A stretch of 64,000 nt of DNA from Woeseiaceae bacterium (GCA_028277185.1 JANQGQ010000028.1:1-64000); one strand, 5' to 3'; counted from the first letter of the stretch, positions 1 to 7,989 are shown. The notes: generated by a model not told the origin, from the letters alone. Numbers and translations: made by a program.

Positions 1-257
1 GGCCGTTCTTCCCACAGCCGCCCCAGGCGTTCGGCCATCGCTGCCTTGATCTGAATCCGGAAGCCCGACGCGACCTCGGCGACGACGAGTCCGCGCGCCT
101 CGTAGTCCTCATTCAACGAGTCGATTGCCTTGCGGATCTCGCGCTTGTCCGGCGCCGACCGGCCATCGAACAGTCCCTTGATCTGGTCGGCCGACAGCGG
201 CCGGCCAGCGGCCAGCAAGGCCGCTTCCACGAAGTACTTTATCTCTGCCTGATCCAT
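1..257 (-). CDS. scpB: Segregation and condensation protein ScpB (partial, C-terminus outside window)
   Basis: Kleisin-associated winged-helix subunit of the SMC-ScpAB condensin, which helps compact and segregate the chromosome in the cytoplasm. The 85 visible codons begin MDQAEIKYFVEAALLAAG and continue through a first winged-helix domain (SADQIKGLF, then IRKAIDSLNEDY) into the turn GLVVAEVASGFRIQIK, which is typical of ScpB. The gene runs off the left edge, so the second winged helix and the C-terminal tail are not seen. The ATG at 257 lies 8 bp after the scpA stop, so the two are probably cotranscribed and translationally coupled. The identification rests on N-terminal similarity plus the adjacent scpA. 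Confidence 0.9.
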   Translation of the reverse strand, partial: MDQAEIKYFVEAALLAAGRPLSADQIKGLFDGRSAPDKREIRKAIDSLNEDYEARGLVVAEVASGFRIQIKAAMAERLGRLWEER

Positions 258-265
258 GCCGGTCC

Positions 266-1195
266 TTACTGTCCCGATCCGGCGACGTCATCGCTGGCGT
301 CCGGAGGGGGTTGATTGTCAGCCGCATCCACCAGCCGAACCGTCGATGCGGCGCGAACGTGCAACGGCGCGAAGCTCTCCGACTGGACGACTTCGATGAC
401 CGACTCCCTGAGCAACTCGAGAATGGCGATGAACGTCACGGCGACACCCATTCGTCCCTCTTCCGGATCGAAGAGCTGTGCAAAGTCGGTGAACGATCCG
501 GCTTTTACACGTGTGAGGATCTCCGACATCCGTTGGCGCACGGACAGCGGTTCACGCTGAACATGCAGGTTGGAAAACATCTCGGCTCGCTTGAGCACGT
601 CGTGGAACGCTATCAGGAGTTCCTTCATCGTCACGTCCGGCAGCTTCCGGTCGACCTTCCGCTCCGGCGCCGGGGCGCTGGCAACGAACACGTCGCGTTC
701 GAGCCGCGGGAGTTCGTTGATGTCGCCGGCGGCCTTCTTGAAACGCTCGTATTCCTGCAGCCGTCGCACGAGTTCGGCTCGCGGATCCTCCTCGTCCTCC
801 TCTTCGGCCCTCTCCGGCCGCGGCAGCAGCATGCGCGACTTGATCTCGGCAAGCATGGCGGCCATCAGCAGGTACTCGCCGGCGAGTTCGAGCTGGAGTT
901 CTTTCATTACTTCGATGTACTGCACGTACTGCTGCGTGATCTCCGCGATCGGGATGTCGAGGATGTCGATGTTTTGCCGGCGGATCAGGTACAGCAGCAG
1001 ATCGAGCGGGCCCTCGAACGCCTCGAGGAAAACCTGCAGCGCGTAGGGCGGTATATACAGATCCTGCGGCAGGGCCGTAACCGGCTCCCCGGCGACAACC
1101 GCAAACGGCATCTCGGTCTGAGCGGGCGATTGATTCTCGTCCTGAGGCGGCTTGGGCGCATCCTCCGGGCTCAGGACCTTGAGATCTGGTTTCAT
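266..1195 (-). CDS. scpA: Segregation and condensation protein ScpA (kleisin)
   Basis: Kleisin subunit that bridges the SMC heads together with ScpB in the bacterial condensin. The protein has 309 residues. After a poorly conserved, charged N-terminal stretch of about 50 residues comes the family signature FEGPLDLLLYLIRRQNIDI, followed by PIAEITQQYVQYI and GEYLLMAAMLAEIKSRMLLP, which forms the helical SMC-neck binding region. The C-terminal winged helix (VAVTFIAILELLRESVI) binds the SMC cap. Smc itself lies about 10 kb away on the same strand (11810-15313), so all three subunits are in this window but in separate units. It sits between the YciO-type gene and scpB, probably in one operon. Confidence 0.95.
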   Translation of the reverse strand: MKPDLKVLSPEDAPKPPQDENQSPAQTEMPFAVVAGEPVTALPQDLYIPPYALQVFLEAFEGPLDLLLYLIRRQNIDILDIPIAEITQQYVQYIEVMKELQLELAGEYLLMAAMLAEIKSRMLLPRPERAEEEDEEDPRAELVRRLQEYERFKKAAGDINELPRLERDVFVASAPAPERKVDRKLPDVTMKELLIAFHDVLKRAEMFSNLHVQREPLSVRQRMSEILTRVKAGSFTDFAQLFDPEEGRMGVAVTFIAILELLRESVIEVVQSESFAPLHVRAASTVRLVDAADNQPPPDASDDVAGSGQ

Positions 1196-1263
1196 GGGCT
1201 CAACCCGCGGCTGTCAGGGGTCTCTGGAAACTGCCATTCTACCGCATCCCCGCTGCAGAGACT

Positions 1264-1884
1264 CTACCGGAACGGGGAGACGTCGCCCCGGCCCTCTCGC
1301 AGCACTTCGGGAACACCCGACGACAGATCGATAACGCTGGTGGGCTCGATTCCCACCGGCCCAGCGTCAATAACGGCCTCCACCTGATGGCCGATTCGTT
1401 CGAGGATGACTTCCGGATCGGTCATCGGCATATCGTCGCCAGGTAGCGACAGTGTGGAACTCATGATCGGTTCTCCCAGGAGATCGAGCATGGCCTGGAC
1501 GAGCGGGTGATCGGGAACACGGAGCCCGATGGTCCGGCGCTTCGGGTGCTGCAGACGCTTCGGGACCTCACGCGTCGCCGTCAGAATGAACGTGTACGGC
1601 CCCGGCGTCATCGACTTCAGCAAGCGATAAGCCCAGTTGTCGACCCGGGCATACGTACTGATCTCGGACAGATCGCTGCACACGAGCGTGAAGTTGTGGT
1701 TCTTGTCTGTCTTGCGGATACGCCGGATCCGGTCCATCGCACGCTTGTCGCCGATATGGCACCCGAACGCATAGCAGGAGTCGGTCGGATAAGCGATCAG
1801 ACCGCCCTGCCGAATGATCTGCACGATCGCAGCGACCAGGCGCGGTTGAGGATGCGTCGGATGGATTTCGATGAGTCTGGCCAC
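1264..1884 (-). CDS. L-threonylcarbamoyladenylate synthase-type protein (YciO/Sua5 family)
   Basis: A YrdC-fold protein of 206 residues. Family members make threonylcarbamoyl-AMP for the t6A37 modification of tRNA, although YciO-branch proteins have weak or debated activity. Visible family features are the N-terminal IRQGGLIAYPTDSCYAFGC (nucleotide-binding strand and loop), KNHNFTLVCSDLSEISTYA, LLKSMTPGPYTFIL and TIGLRVPDHP. The C-terminal Sua5 domain is absent, as expected for TsaC/YciO. The GHQVEAVIDAGPVGIEPTSVIDLS segment near the C-terminus is typical of the family. It is the first gene of a yciO-scpA-scpB arrangement and diverges from yciB, with about 108 bp between them. I favour YciO over TsaC because YciO is often next to scpA, but the sequence does not settle the activity. 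Confidence 0.85.
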   Translation of the reverse strand: MARLIEIHPTHPQPRLVAAIVQIIRQGGLIAYPTDSCYAFGCHIGDKRAMDRIRRIRKTDKNHNFTLVCSDLSEISTYARVDNWAYRLLKSMTPGPYTFILTATREVPKRLQHPKRRTIGLRVPDHPLVQAMLDLLGEPIMSSTLSLPGDDMPMTDPEVILERIGHQVEAVIDAGPVGIEPTSVIDLSSGVPEVLREGRGDVSPFR

Positions 1885-1992
1885 GCGCGGATTGTAGGGC
1901 CATCAGACCGCTGCGCAAGCCTTTCGCGACCCGTGGCGGCCGAAGGCGAATTGACGCTATTATCTGGCCACCTCCGGGCGAGCGTCGCGACC

Positions 1993-2562
1993 ATGCAGAT
2001 TCTTTTCGAGTTCCTCCCGCTGATCCTGTTTCTGGGAGCCTATCTGATCAAGGACATCTACTTCGCCATGATCGTCCTGATGGTGGCGATGCCGATCGGG
2101 CTGGCCATCAAGTACGTGCAGACGCGCAAGCTCGACAAGATGTATTTCTGGTCGACCGTCCTGCTACTGGTATTCGGCGCGCTCGCCCTGTTTTTTCGCG
2201 ATGCGGCGTTCTTCTACTGGAAGCCCACGGTGTTCTACTGGGCTGCGGCGCTTGGATTCCTGGTAAGTCAGCTATTCACGGAAAAAACGTTGGTACAGCG
2301 TTTTTTCGATCTGGCGGGCGAGATGCCGACGGATCAGCTGACAGGCCGGCAGTGGAGTACGCTGAACGCGGTTTGGGTTACGTTCTTTGCGTTTCTCGGC
2401 GCACTGAATCTCTATGTCGCCTTTTCCTTCAGCGAGCCAGTCTGGGTCAACTTCAAGGTGTTTGGATTGCTCGGGCTGACGCTGGTTTTTCTTGTCGTCC
2501 AGGGTATCTGGATCATGTCAAAACTGCAGGACGACGAAGCCGCCGAATCAGGCGGCTCGTAA
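1993..2562 (+). CDS. yciB: Inner-membrane septation protein A (YciB/IspZ)
   Basis: A polytopic inner-membrane protein of 189 residues that family studies link to cell division and envelope synthesis. The chosen ATG at 1993 gives the canonical N-terminus MQILFEFLPLILFLGAYLIKDIY. An open frame continues upstream to 1507 but lies opposite the YciO-type gene and encodes nothing recognisable. Five hydrophobic segments are visible, at roughly residues 7-23, 26-40, 51-67, 76-92 and 145-165. The family motifs KPTVFYW and LTGRQWSTLNAVWVTFF are present. It starts a plus-strand run with YciI, BolA and a parvulin, the first intergenic gap being 15 bp. Confidence 0.92.
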   Translation: MQILFEFLPLILFLGAYLIKDIYFAMIVLMVAMPIGLAIKYVQTRKLDKMYFWSTVLLLVFGALALFFRDAAFFYWKPTVFYWAAALGFLVSQLFTEKTLVQRFFDLAGEMPTDQLTGRQWSTLNAVWVTFFAFLGALNLYVAFSFSEPVWVNFKVFGLLGLTLVFLVVQGIWIMSKLQDDEAAESGGS

Positions 2563-2577
2563 TTCGGGGTATAGGGT

Positions 2578-2877
2578 ATGTGGTACGCGGTCATCGCCAC
2601 GGACAAGGCAGATAGTCTTGAGTTCCGCAAGCAGGCAAGGCCCTCTCATCTCGCGCGAATCCAAAGCCTCATGGACGAGGGACGCCTTCTGGTGGCGGGA
2701 CCGCATCCCGCTATCGACGCCGAGGACCCTGGCGCTGCCGGATTCACCGGCAGCCTGATGATCGTCGACTTTCCGGATCTCGAAGCCGCGACCGCCTGGG
2801 CGGAATCGGACCCATACGTCGAAGCCGGTGTCTTCGACTCCGTCACCGTAAAGCCCTTCCGCAAGGTGCTGCCGTGA
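2578..2877 (+). CDS. yciI: YciI-family protein
   Basis: A small ferredoxin-like alpha/beta barrel protein of 99 residues. The family is poorly characterised and has a conserved His/Asp pair proposed as an active site. Features are the start [28 protein letters not shown], in which RPSHLARI carries the conserved histidine, then [36 protein letters not shown] and [16 protein letters not shown]. All are typical of YciI. Its stop codon overlaps the start of the bolA-like gene by 4 bp, so translation is coupled. The yciB-yciI pairing is common in gammaproteobacteria. The function is not known with confidence. Confidence 0.9.
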   Translation: MWYAVIATDKADSLEFRKQARPSHLARIQSLMDEGRLLVAGPHPAIDAEDPGAAGFTGSLMIVDFPDLEAATAWAESDPYVEAGVFDSVTVKPFRKVLP

Positions 2878-3155
2878 GCGTCGCCCGGGTACAGGCCATC
2901 GAGAGTGCGCTCAACGAGCGATTGAATCCGACCCGGCTACTCGTCAAGGATCAGAGCCATCTGCATGCCGGACACGCCGGTGCGCAGGACGGTCGGGGCC
3001 ACTTCGAGGTCATTGTCGTCTCCAGCGCGTTCGCAGGCAAAAGCCGGATCGAGCGGCATCGCATGGTGTTCGCTGCGGTTGGCGATCTGATGCAGACGGA
3101 TATCCATGCGCTCAGCGTCAACGCATACACGCCGGAGGAGCGGCCGGGGTCCTGA
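2874..3155 (+). CDS. BolA-family protein
   Basis: BolA-like protein of 93 residues with the KH-like alpha-beta-beta-alpha-alpha-beta fold. BolA proteins work with monothiol glutaredoxins in Fe-S trafficking, and some regulate transcription. The sequence has the family core [43 protein letters not shown], with the conserved histidine in RHRMV and the FxGKSRxxRHR element, and ends with [14 protein letters not shown]. The start overlaps the yciI stop in an ATGA-like arrangement. The parvulin gene follows after about 115 bp, so it may have its own promoter. Whether this is BolA proper or IbaG-like is not resolved, but the length and motif favour BolA. Confidence 0.9.
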   Translation: MSVARVQAIESALNERLNPTRLLVKDQSHLHAGHAGAQDGRGHFEVIVVSSAFAGKSRIERHRMVFAAVGDLMQTDIHALSVNAYTPEERPGS

Positions 3156-3269
3156 AATCGGAACTAACCCGCCGCGATTCAACTAATGGGGTACACTCCG
3201 CCGACTGGCGCCGCGGTCGGCGACTTACGGCCGGCGCACCCAAGAATTCGCCAAATGAGGAATTGTTTG

Positions 3270-4061
3270 ATGAAACGACCACTCGGGCCGGCAGTCGCCG
3301 GCGCGCTCTCGATCGCCACGATATGCTCGATGCCAGCCTTGGCCGCTGCCGAGACTGTTCGAACGATCAATGGTGTCGACATTGATAGCGAGACTGTCGA
3401 CTTTTACATCGAAACGCGCACACAACAGCTTCCGGATCAGGTATCCGTTGAAGAGCGCTCCGCACTGCTCGATGAACTCGTTGACATCTATCTGATCACC
3501 ACGCAGGAACGGGCAAACGAGATTGCCGAGGATCCCAGGGTTGTGGCTCAAGCTGAGCTGCAGTACCGCGGGTTGCTGGCTCAGGCGGTCGCGGCGGATT
3601 TTCTGGCGAACAACGCGGCGACCGATGAGGAGATCTTCGAGGAATACACTAACCAGATTGAGCTGCAGCCGCCGAAACAATACAAGGCCCGTCACATACT
3701 CGTCGAAACGCAGGCGGACGCGATAGAGATTATCGCTGAACTGGACGGCGGAGCTGACTTCGAAGAACTCGCGAAGACCCGCTCGACCGGCCCCACCGGA
3801 CCGAATGGCGGTGATCTCGGCTGGTTTTCGCCAGAGCGTATGGTGGAGCCCTTCTCGAATGCTGTGATAGCGCTGGAGGATGGCAGCTATAGCGAGGCGC
3901 CTGTGCAAACTCAGTTTGGTTGGCACGTGATTCTTCGTGAGGAGTCACGCGACAACGAGCCACCGCCGCTGGAGAGCATCCGCGACACGATCAAGCAGCG
4001 CGTCGAGCAGACCAAGCTTCAGATGTACATCGAGAGCCTCCGGGATCCGGAGGACAGTTAG
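3270..4061 (+). CDS. Periplasmic peptidyl-prolyl isomerase, parvulin type (PpiC/SurA-like)
   Basis: Exported parvulin foldase of 263 residues. The ATG at 3270 is preferred because GAGG lies 9 bp upstream and the resulting N-terminus (MKRPLGPAVAGALSIATICSMPALAAAE) is a clean Sec signal peptide with an AxA cleavage site. An in-frame ATG at 3255 would add five residues. A SurA-N-like helical segment (about residues 30-125) is followed by the rotamase domain, from KQYKARHILVETQADA to QTQFGWHVILRE, with the family landmarks GGDLGWF and FGWHVI. A short acidic tail ends at EDS. The likely role is folding or quality control of envelope proteins. A terminator hairpin follows 31 bp after the stop. Confidence 0.9.
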   Translation: MKRPLGPAVAGALSIATICSMPALAAAETVRTINGVDIDSETVDFYIETRTQQLPDQVSVEERSALLDELVDIYLITTQERANEIAEDPRVVAQAELQYRGLLAQAVAADFLANNAATDEEIFEEYTNQIELQPPKQYKARHILVETQADAIEIIAELDGGADFEELAKTRSTGPTGPNGGDLGWFSPERMVEPFSNAVIALEDGSYSEAPVQTQFGWHVILREESRDNEPPPLESIRDTIKQRVEQTKLQMYIESLRDPEDS

Positions 4062-4092
4062 GACTTTACGTAATCCTAACTTATTGACAAAT

Positions 4093-4122
4093 AAGGGCGC
4101 TTTTCAGCGCCCTTTTGTTTTG
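4093..4122 (+). terminator. Rho-independent terminator after the parvulin gene
   Basis: The arms AAGGGCGC (4093-4100) and GCGCCCTT (4107-4114) form an 8-bp stem with a TTTTCA loop, followed by a T-rich tract. It lies 31 bp after the parvulin stop codon on the plus strand and should end the yciB-yciI-bolA-parvulin transcript. Confidence 0.85.
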
Positions 4123-4135
4123 CCACGGTTCGTTT

Positions 4136-4151
4136 TGTGAACGTGATCACG
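4136..4151. promoter_or_regulatory. CRP-like palindrome
   Basis: TGTGA-ACGTGA-TCACG matches the CRP/Vfr consensus half-sites TGTGA-N6-TCACA at 9 of 10 positions. It lies between the parvulin terminator and two hairpins that look like a small RNA ending in a terminator. The match is seen directly. Binding by a CRP-family protein, and control of the downstream RNA, are inferred. Confidence 0.4.
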
Positions 4152-4164
4152 CCACCTTTCGGCC

Positions 4165-4285
4165 GACACTCCTACCATTATCCCCGAGTCGTCCCTAATC
4201 GCTCGGGGATGGCTCCTCCAACCCTCGCATCTCCTTTCTTAGGTTGATACGAGATCTAAGTCGGCAGGGACGCCGACTTTTTTTT
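4165..4285 (+). ncRNA. Candidate intergenic small RNA
   Basis: The 323-bp gap between the parvulin gene and the repeat-protein gene holds two strong stem-loops on the plus strand. The first has 9-bp arms, ATCCCCGAG (4180-4188) and CTCGGGGAT (4202-4210). The second has 8-bp arms, AAGTCGGC (4258-4265) and GCCGACTT (4272-4279), followed by eight T residues, which is a classic intrinsic terminator. No gene on the plus strand needs this second terminator, because the parvulin already has its own. That suggests an independent transcript of about 100-120 nt. The 5' end is not defined and no clear sigma70 promoter was found. The CRP-like site at 4136 could drive it. No Rfam family is recognised. Confidence 0.35.
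4258..4285 (+). terminator. Rho-independent terminator of the candidate small RNA
   Basis: An 8-bp perfect stem, AAGTCGGC / GCCGACTT, with a 6-nt loop is followed directly by a run of T on the plus strand. Read on the minus strand, the stem is not followed by T residues, so it does not serve the convergent repeat-protein gene. Confidence 0.75.
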
Positions 4286-4384
4286 GGCTCCACTTGCGGT
4301 AGGTATTCCGAGTTTCTTCAAGTCTCCGTAGAACAGTTCTGAGCCTCGCTGGAGCGAAACAGCTGGGACGCAGAACTGCAACTG

Positions 4385-5914
4385 CTACTGAGACACAAAG
4401 ATTCTCTCTCCTGTTAGCAGAGCCGACCCTGGCTGCGACTCGACTCCAACAAAAGTCACTATCCCGCCGCGTAGAGCCTTCGAGGTACCGGCGCCGATTA
4501 CATTTGTAACATCAACGCGCATCCCGCCAACACTCGTTAGCCCAACGGAGTCAACTGACTCTGACAGAATCCCAGCAAAGATGATTGGCGTCGACCCCGG
4601 TACGTACTGAATCTGCTCTTTTACAACTACGTCTGCGTAAAGGAGCCCCGGGCCCGCAACGGTACCAAAGACGCTGACAACGTCGCCAACAGCCAATGCC
4701 GAAATCATCTCTTCAGACACAAATACTTTCTGGCCTGCAGACTCGATAACAGCTGCCTCCGAGTCGATTGCGCTAACCGGTGCGCTAAGTACTAGCTGAA
4801 GAAAACTATCATTTTCCCCGCTAAGCGAGCTGCCGGTGTGGATGCCGAGCGCACTGCCGGTATGGATGCCTTGGGTGCTGCCGGTGTGAATGCCCAGCAC
4901 ACTGCCGGTATGGATGCCTTGAGTGCTGCCGGTATGGATTCCGTGGACGCTGCCGGTGTGAATGCCCAGCGCGCTCCCGGTGTGGATGCCCTGGGTGCTA
5001 CCGGTGTGGATACCGAGTGCACTGCCGGTGTGGATGCCCTGGGTGCTGCCGGTGTGAATGCCCAGCACACTGCCGGTGTGGATGCCCTGGGTGCTGCCGG
5101 TGTGAATGCCCAGCACACTGCCGGTGTGGATGCCCTGGGTGCTACCGGTGTGGATGCCGAGTGCACTGCCGGTGTGGATGCCCTGGGTGCTGCCGGTGTG
5201 AATGCCCAGCACACTGCCGGTGTGGATGCCTTGGGTGCTGCCGGTGTGAATGCCCAGCACACTGCCGGTGTGGATGCCCTGGGTGCTGCCGGTGTGAATG
5301 CCCAGCGCGCTCCCGGTGTGGATGCCCTGGGTGCTGCCCGTGTGGATTCCGTGGGTGCTGCCCGTATGGATTCCGTGGACGCTGCCGGTGTGAATGCCCA
5401 GCGCGCTCCCGGTGTGGATACCCTGGGTGCTCCCGGTGTGGATACCCTGGGTGCTGCCGGTGTGGATGCCCTGGGTGCTACCGGTGTGGATGCCCAGTGC
5501 ACTGCCGGTATGGATGCCCTGGGTGCTGCCGGTATGGATACCCTGGGTGCTGCCCGTATGGATACCCTGGGTGCTGCCCGTATGGATACCTTGGGTACTG
5601 CCGGTATGGATACCCTGGGTGCTGCCCGTATGGATACCTTGGGTGCTGCCCGTATGGATACCTTGGGTACTGCCGGTATGGATACCCTGAGTGCTGCCGG
5701 TGTGGATACCCTGGGTACTGCCGGTATGGATACCCTGGGTACTGCCGGTATGGATACCCTGAGTGCTGCCGGTGTGGATTCCTTGCGTACCAGCGTCGTC
5801 TATGCTTTTCGTGTTACCAGTGTGAATCCCTGCTATTGCTGTCTGATGTGACGAAAATGCAATAAGCGTCGCTCCCAGGATGCTGAGCACCCTGGCGCCT
5901 CTTGCGCTTCCCAT
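4385..5914 (-). CDS. Secreted octapeptide-repeat protein (GIHTGSTQ repeats) with C-terminal DUF5666-like domain
   Basis: A 509-residue protein of unknown function. The N-terminus, MGSARGARVLSILGATLIAFSSHQTAIA, is a signal peptide. A degenerate unit (GIHTGNTK) is followed at residues 45-364 by exactly 40 uninterrupted 8-residue repeats. GIHTGS is invariant in all of them and the last two positions are TQ, AL, VL, VH, TH or SL. In the middle and C-terminal parts the repeats alternate TQ with AL/VL, giving a 16-residue super-unit. The 145-residue C-terminal domain carries IESAGQKVFVSEEMI and LAVGDVVSVFGTVAGPGLLYADVVV, which resemble the OB-like DUF5666 pattern. A GAGGAG ribosome-binding site precedes the ATG. 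Periodic glycine and hydrophobic residues suggest a beta-solenoid on the cell surface or in the periplasm, and the regularly spaced histidines could bind metal. Both ideas are inference. Confidence 0.85.
   Translation of the reverse strand: MGSARGARVLSILGATLIAFSSHQTAIAGIHTGNTKSIDDAGTQGIHTGSTQGIHTGSTQGIHTGSTQGIHTGSTQGIHTGSTQGIHTGSTQGIHTGSTQGIHTGSTQGIHTGSTQGIHTGSTQGIHTGSTQGIHTGSALGIHTGSTQGIHTGSTQGIHTGSTQGIHTGSALGIHTGSVHGIHTGSTHGIHTGSTQGIHTGSALGIHTGSTQGIHTGSVLGIHTGSTQGIHTGSVLGIHTGSTQGIHTGSALGIHTGSTQGIHTGSVLGIHTGSTQGIHTGSVLGIHTGSTQGIHTGSALGIHTGSTQGIHTGSALGIHTGSVHGIHTGSTQGIHTGSVLGIHTGSTQGIHTGSALGIHTGSSLSGENDSFLQLVLSAPVSAIDSEAAVIESAGQKVFVSEEMISALAVGDVVSVFGTVAGPGLLYADVVVKEQIQYVPGSTPIIFAGILSESVDSVGLTSVGGMRVDVTNVIGAGTSKALRGGIVTFVGVESQPGSALLTGERIFVSQ
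4823..5782 (-). repeat. Tandem array of 40 x 24-bp coding repeats
   Basis: 960 bp made of forty in-frame 24-bp units encoding the octapeptide GIHTGSxx. Units at the 5' (high-coordinate) end of the gene are more alike than those at the 3' end, which have third-base changes. This suggests recent expansion from the 5' side. Such an array should vary in copy number by slippage or recombination without breaking the frame. Confidence 0.97.
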
Positions 5915-5956
5915 GTCGCTCTCCTCAATAAGGCCATGTGACCTTTCTCACGTACT

Positions 5957-5989
5957 GCTGCGAGACCTTATCCGTAAGGTCGTTGCAGC
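5957..5989. promoter_or_regulatory. Inverted repeat in the leader of the repeat-protein gene
   Basis: GACCTTA-TCCG-TAAGGTC (5964-5981) is a perfect 7-bp inverted repeat. A second outer stem, GCTGC (5957-5961) with GCAGC (5985-5989), encloses it. It lies 43 bp upstream of the repeat-protein start, between it and the DUF6502-type gene. It could be a dimeric-regulator operator or a structured 5' leader. There is no T-tract, so it is not an intrinsic terminator. Confidence 0.4.
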
Positions 5990-6016
5990 CTCCAACCCTC
6001 GTAAATGAGGGGAAAC

Positions 6017-6913
6017 TCAATCCTCTGTGTTCGAGGGGGTCGCTCGCCCCATCTGAACCAGAAGGTCGTGTAACGATTCTTTGTCTTCTGGTCGCCATTC
6101 AATGTACTGAACCATTGCGACGCCCGTGTTATAGGTACCTTCTGTTGTAGGTTTCTCTTCTTTGTTTGTGACGTTACTTGAAAACCATATATCGATGGTT
6201 TCAAGGAATTCTTGTCCCTTGTGTTTGAGGTATGTATCGAAAATCTGCAGCTCATCTCTCGTCATTGCATTGTCTGCGAAGACAACACGATCAAACGGTC
6301 CACTTCCGGCGCCCTCCTTCTCAACATTGCTAGCAACAGTAGAGATGATATTCGATACAACATCTCCGAAGCGTTCGATTAGCGCTGGAGAAAGACTCCT
6401 TGGCTCGAAATCACGTCGAAGAACCTTTATGTTCCCATTTTCTTGTATGAGCACCGCGCCGCCACGCTTGAGTTCGTCCAACATCGCCTTCGGAGACATG
6501 TCACCGGAGTAAGTACGAACCAAATGCACAAAACTGGGGGCTTCGCCTGCCTTCTCCTCATTGTCGTACGGAATATCGAGTGGCAAACCATACGGGCCGT
6601 TGTACTCCGGGTCATTGTGCCAACCACTCAACACCCGGCTTGGTCTAGAGAAATCCCGTATGGAGACCTCTGCGCGAGCCGCTCTATCAATTACGTTAGC
6701 GACCTCCTTCCTAGTGAGCCCCGTCAAGACCGCGATCTTCGACTTGTTTAGTTTCTTATCGACGAAGTACCTAAGAGACACTTCGACGTAGACGTCTTTC
6801 AACGCTTCTGAGAAGTCACCGTGCGTGATGCCCTGTGATACAAGGAGCCGCACTAGCGGCTTCAGCAGAGTTCGAAGTGCGAGGCCAAGGTTGGTCTTTA
6901 CTCTACTCGCCAT
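6017..6913 (-). CDS. DUF6502-type protein, paralogue A
   Basis: A 298-residue cytoplasmic protein of unknown function. The first 90 residues match the DUF6502 pattern as I remember it: LRTLLKPLVRLLVSQGITHGDFSEALKDVYVEVS, then KSKIAVLTGLTRKEVANVI, which reads as a helix-turn-helix. The middle (SFVHLVRTYSGDMSPKAMLDELKRGGAVLIQENGNIKVLRRDFEP) resembles a winged-helix tail. This makes a DNA-binding role plausible but unproven. The protein shares this whole layout with the gene at 7990-8859, so the two are diverged paralogues. It lies 102 bp upstream of the octapeptide-repeat gene on the same strand and could regulate it or be cotranscribed with it. An AGGAG site precedes the ATG. The sequence is less GC-rich than the housekeeping genes nearby. 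Confidence 0.8.
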   Translation of the reverse strand: MASRVKTNLGLALRTLLKPLVRLLVSQGITHGDFSEALKDVYVEVSLRYFVDKKLNKSKIAVLTGLTRKEVANVIDRAARAEVSIRDFSRPSRVLSGWHNDPEYNGPYGLPLDIPYDNEEKAGEAPSFVHLVRTYSGDMSPKAMLDELKRGGAVLIQENGNIKVLRRDFEPRSLSPALIERFGDVVSNIISTVASNVEKEGAGSGPFDRVVFADNAMTRDELQIFDTYLKHKGQEFLETIDIWFSSNVTNKEEKPTTEGTYNTGVAMVQYIEWRPEDKESLHDLLVQMGRATPSNTED

Positions 6914-7989
6914 ACACGACGACTCCTGAATATGTAAATTACCATCGCGTCAAAAGAGAAATCAAAAAAACAACTCATATCATGCAATTAGGATTAAGTG
7001 TGGATGTCGGGTCTACTTAACTTAACGCATGACGGAATTGAACAGTCATTGTTTCCGCTGTGGAAAACATATCTTTTAACCCAATGTATTCTCGGTTGTT
7101 TTCCAGATGAAAGTACAGATCAGATATCTGCTCCGAGCACGGTACGCAGCTGTGCGCTAGCCGCTGCACGAAAGCGGCAACGCCAGTTCAGGGAGTCGTA
7201 ATCAGAATTTGCTTGGCGAATATGCGCAACGGACCAGATATGCATTTGCGGATTGTTAAGAATCATTCCTAGTTGGCAAGCGCACAGACATGATCTCCGA
7301 GTTGCACCAGCCTACGAAACTGAGAACACTCAGGCGCCGCATTTACTGAAAGTACTCGATTTGACGTGACTGTTTTTGGTGAAGGCTTTCTTGCTAAAGA
7401 ATACTTGAAACGCACGACCGAATTGGCGAGAAATTCATACGCGACGCTCGGAGAGTGAAGTCTTCTGTATCAAGATTCTAAACAGCGTTAGTGTCGGACT
7501 AAATCGCAAGCAAACAACGATCTAACCGCACGTTACGTACCGCAGGTTATGTTCAATTATCTAACGACTCGTCAAAGAATGACTCACCAGCTTGATCCGC
7601 GATGCGATTGTGCAGCAATACTCAGATGGGAAAACACTCAGGAGCTGCCACCATTCGACTCACAATAGCGACATGCCTTTCGAACAGGACGGTCGAAGGC
7701 AGGCATATTCGCACTGGACTAGATGCAAACTACAGCTGGGGAATTCTATATTGGAAATCTGGTTCGACCGGTGTCTTCGGCGTTCTTGGTGTAGCCTCGA
7801 AGAACACGCACCCTGTGTTCACCAGTTTATGTACCACCGTGGCCACGAGTGCTTTCGATGCAGATAAGAGCAACCGTACCGTAGCAGCTATAGGATCATG
7901 AGCGAACGGAGTACCAAATCAACTATGTACGCGGAGTCTCGCCAAACACCAAGCTAAGTCGCGAATAACGGTGGGGAATGACGGACAGA
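6914..7989. other. 1.1-kb AT-richer stretch without a convincing gene
   Basis: Between the two DUF6502-type genes there is about 1,075 bp of visibly lower GC. The only sizeable open frame is 7602-7901 on the plus strand (99 codons, or 91 from an internal ATG at 7626). It has no recognisable domain and no good ribosome-binding site, so I do not call it a gene. The left end should contain the promoter of the gene at 6017-6913. I saw no tRNA, terminator or long inverted repeat. It may be a decayed gene or a site of past insertion. Confidence 0.5.

Noticed and set aside
1507..1992. Upstream extension of the yciB frame by about 160 codons
   Set aside because: It is antisense to the YciO-type gene, and the canonical YciB start is at 1993.
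4084..4089. TTGACA before the first terminator as a promoter for the candidate small RNA
   Set aside because: No acceptable -10 box at 16-19 bp, and it lies upstream of a terminator.
4838..5865. Long plus-strand frames (337 and 282 codons), including one rich in cysteine, opposite the octapeptide-repeat gene
   Set aside because: They arise because a 24-bp repeat keeps all frames open. They have no signal, no site for translation and mirror the repeat on the other strand.
7592..7901. Short plus-strand frames in the low-GC gap
   Set aside because: No domain, no clear ribosome-binding site and no neighbour support. Listed only as an open question.
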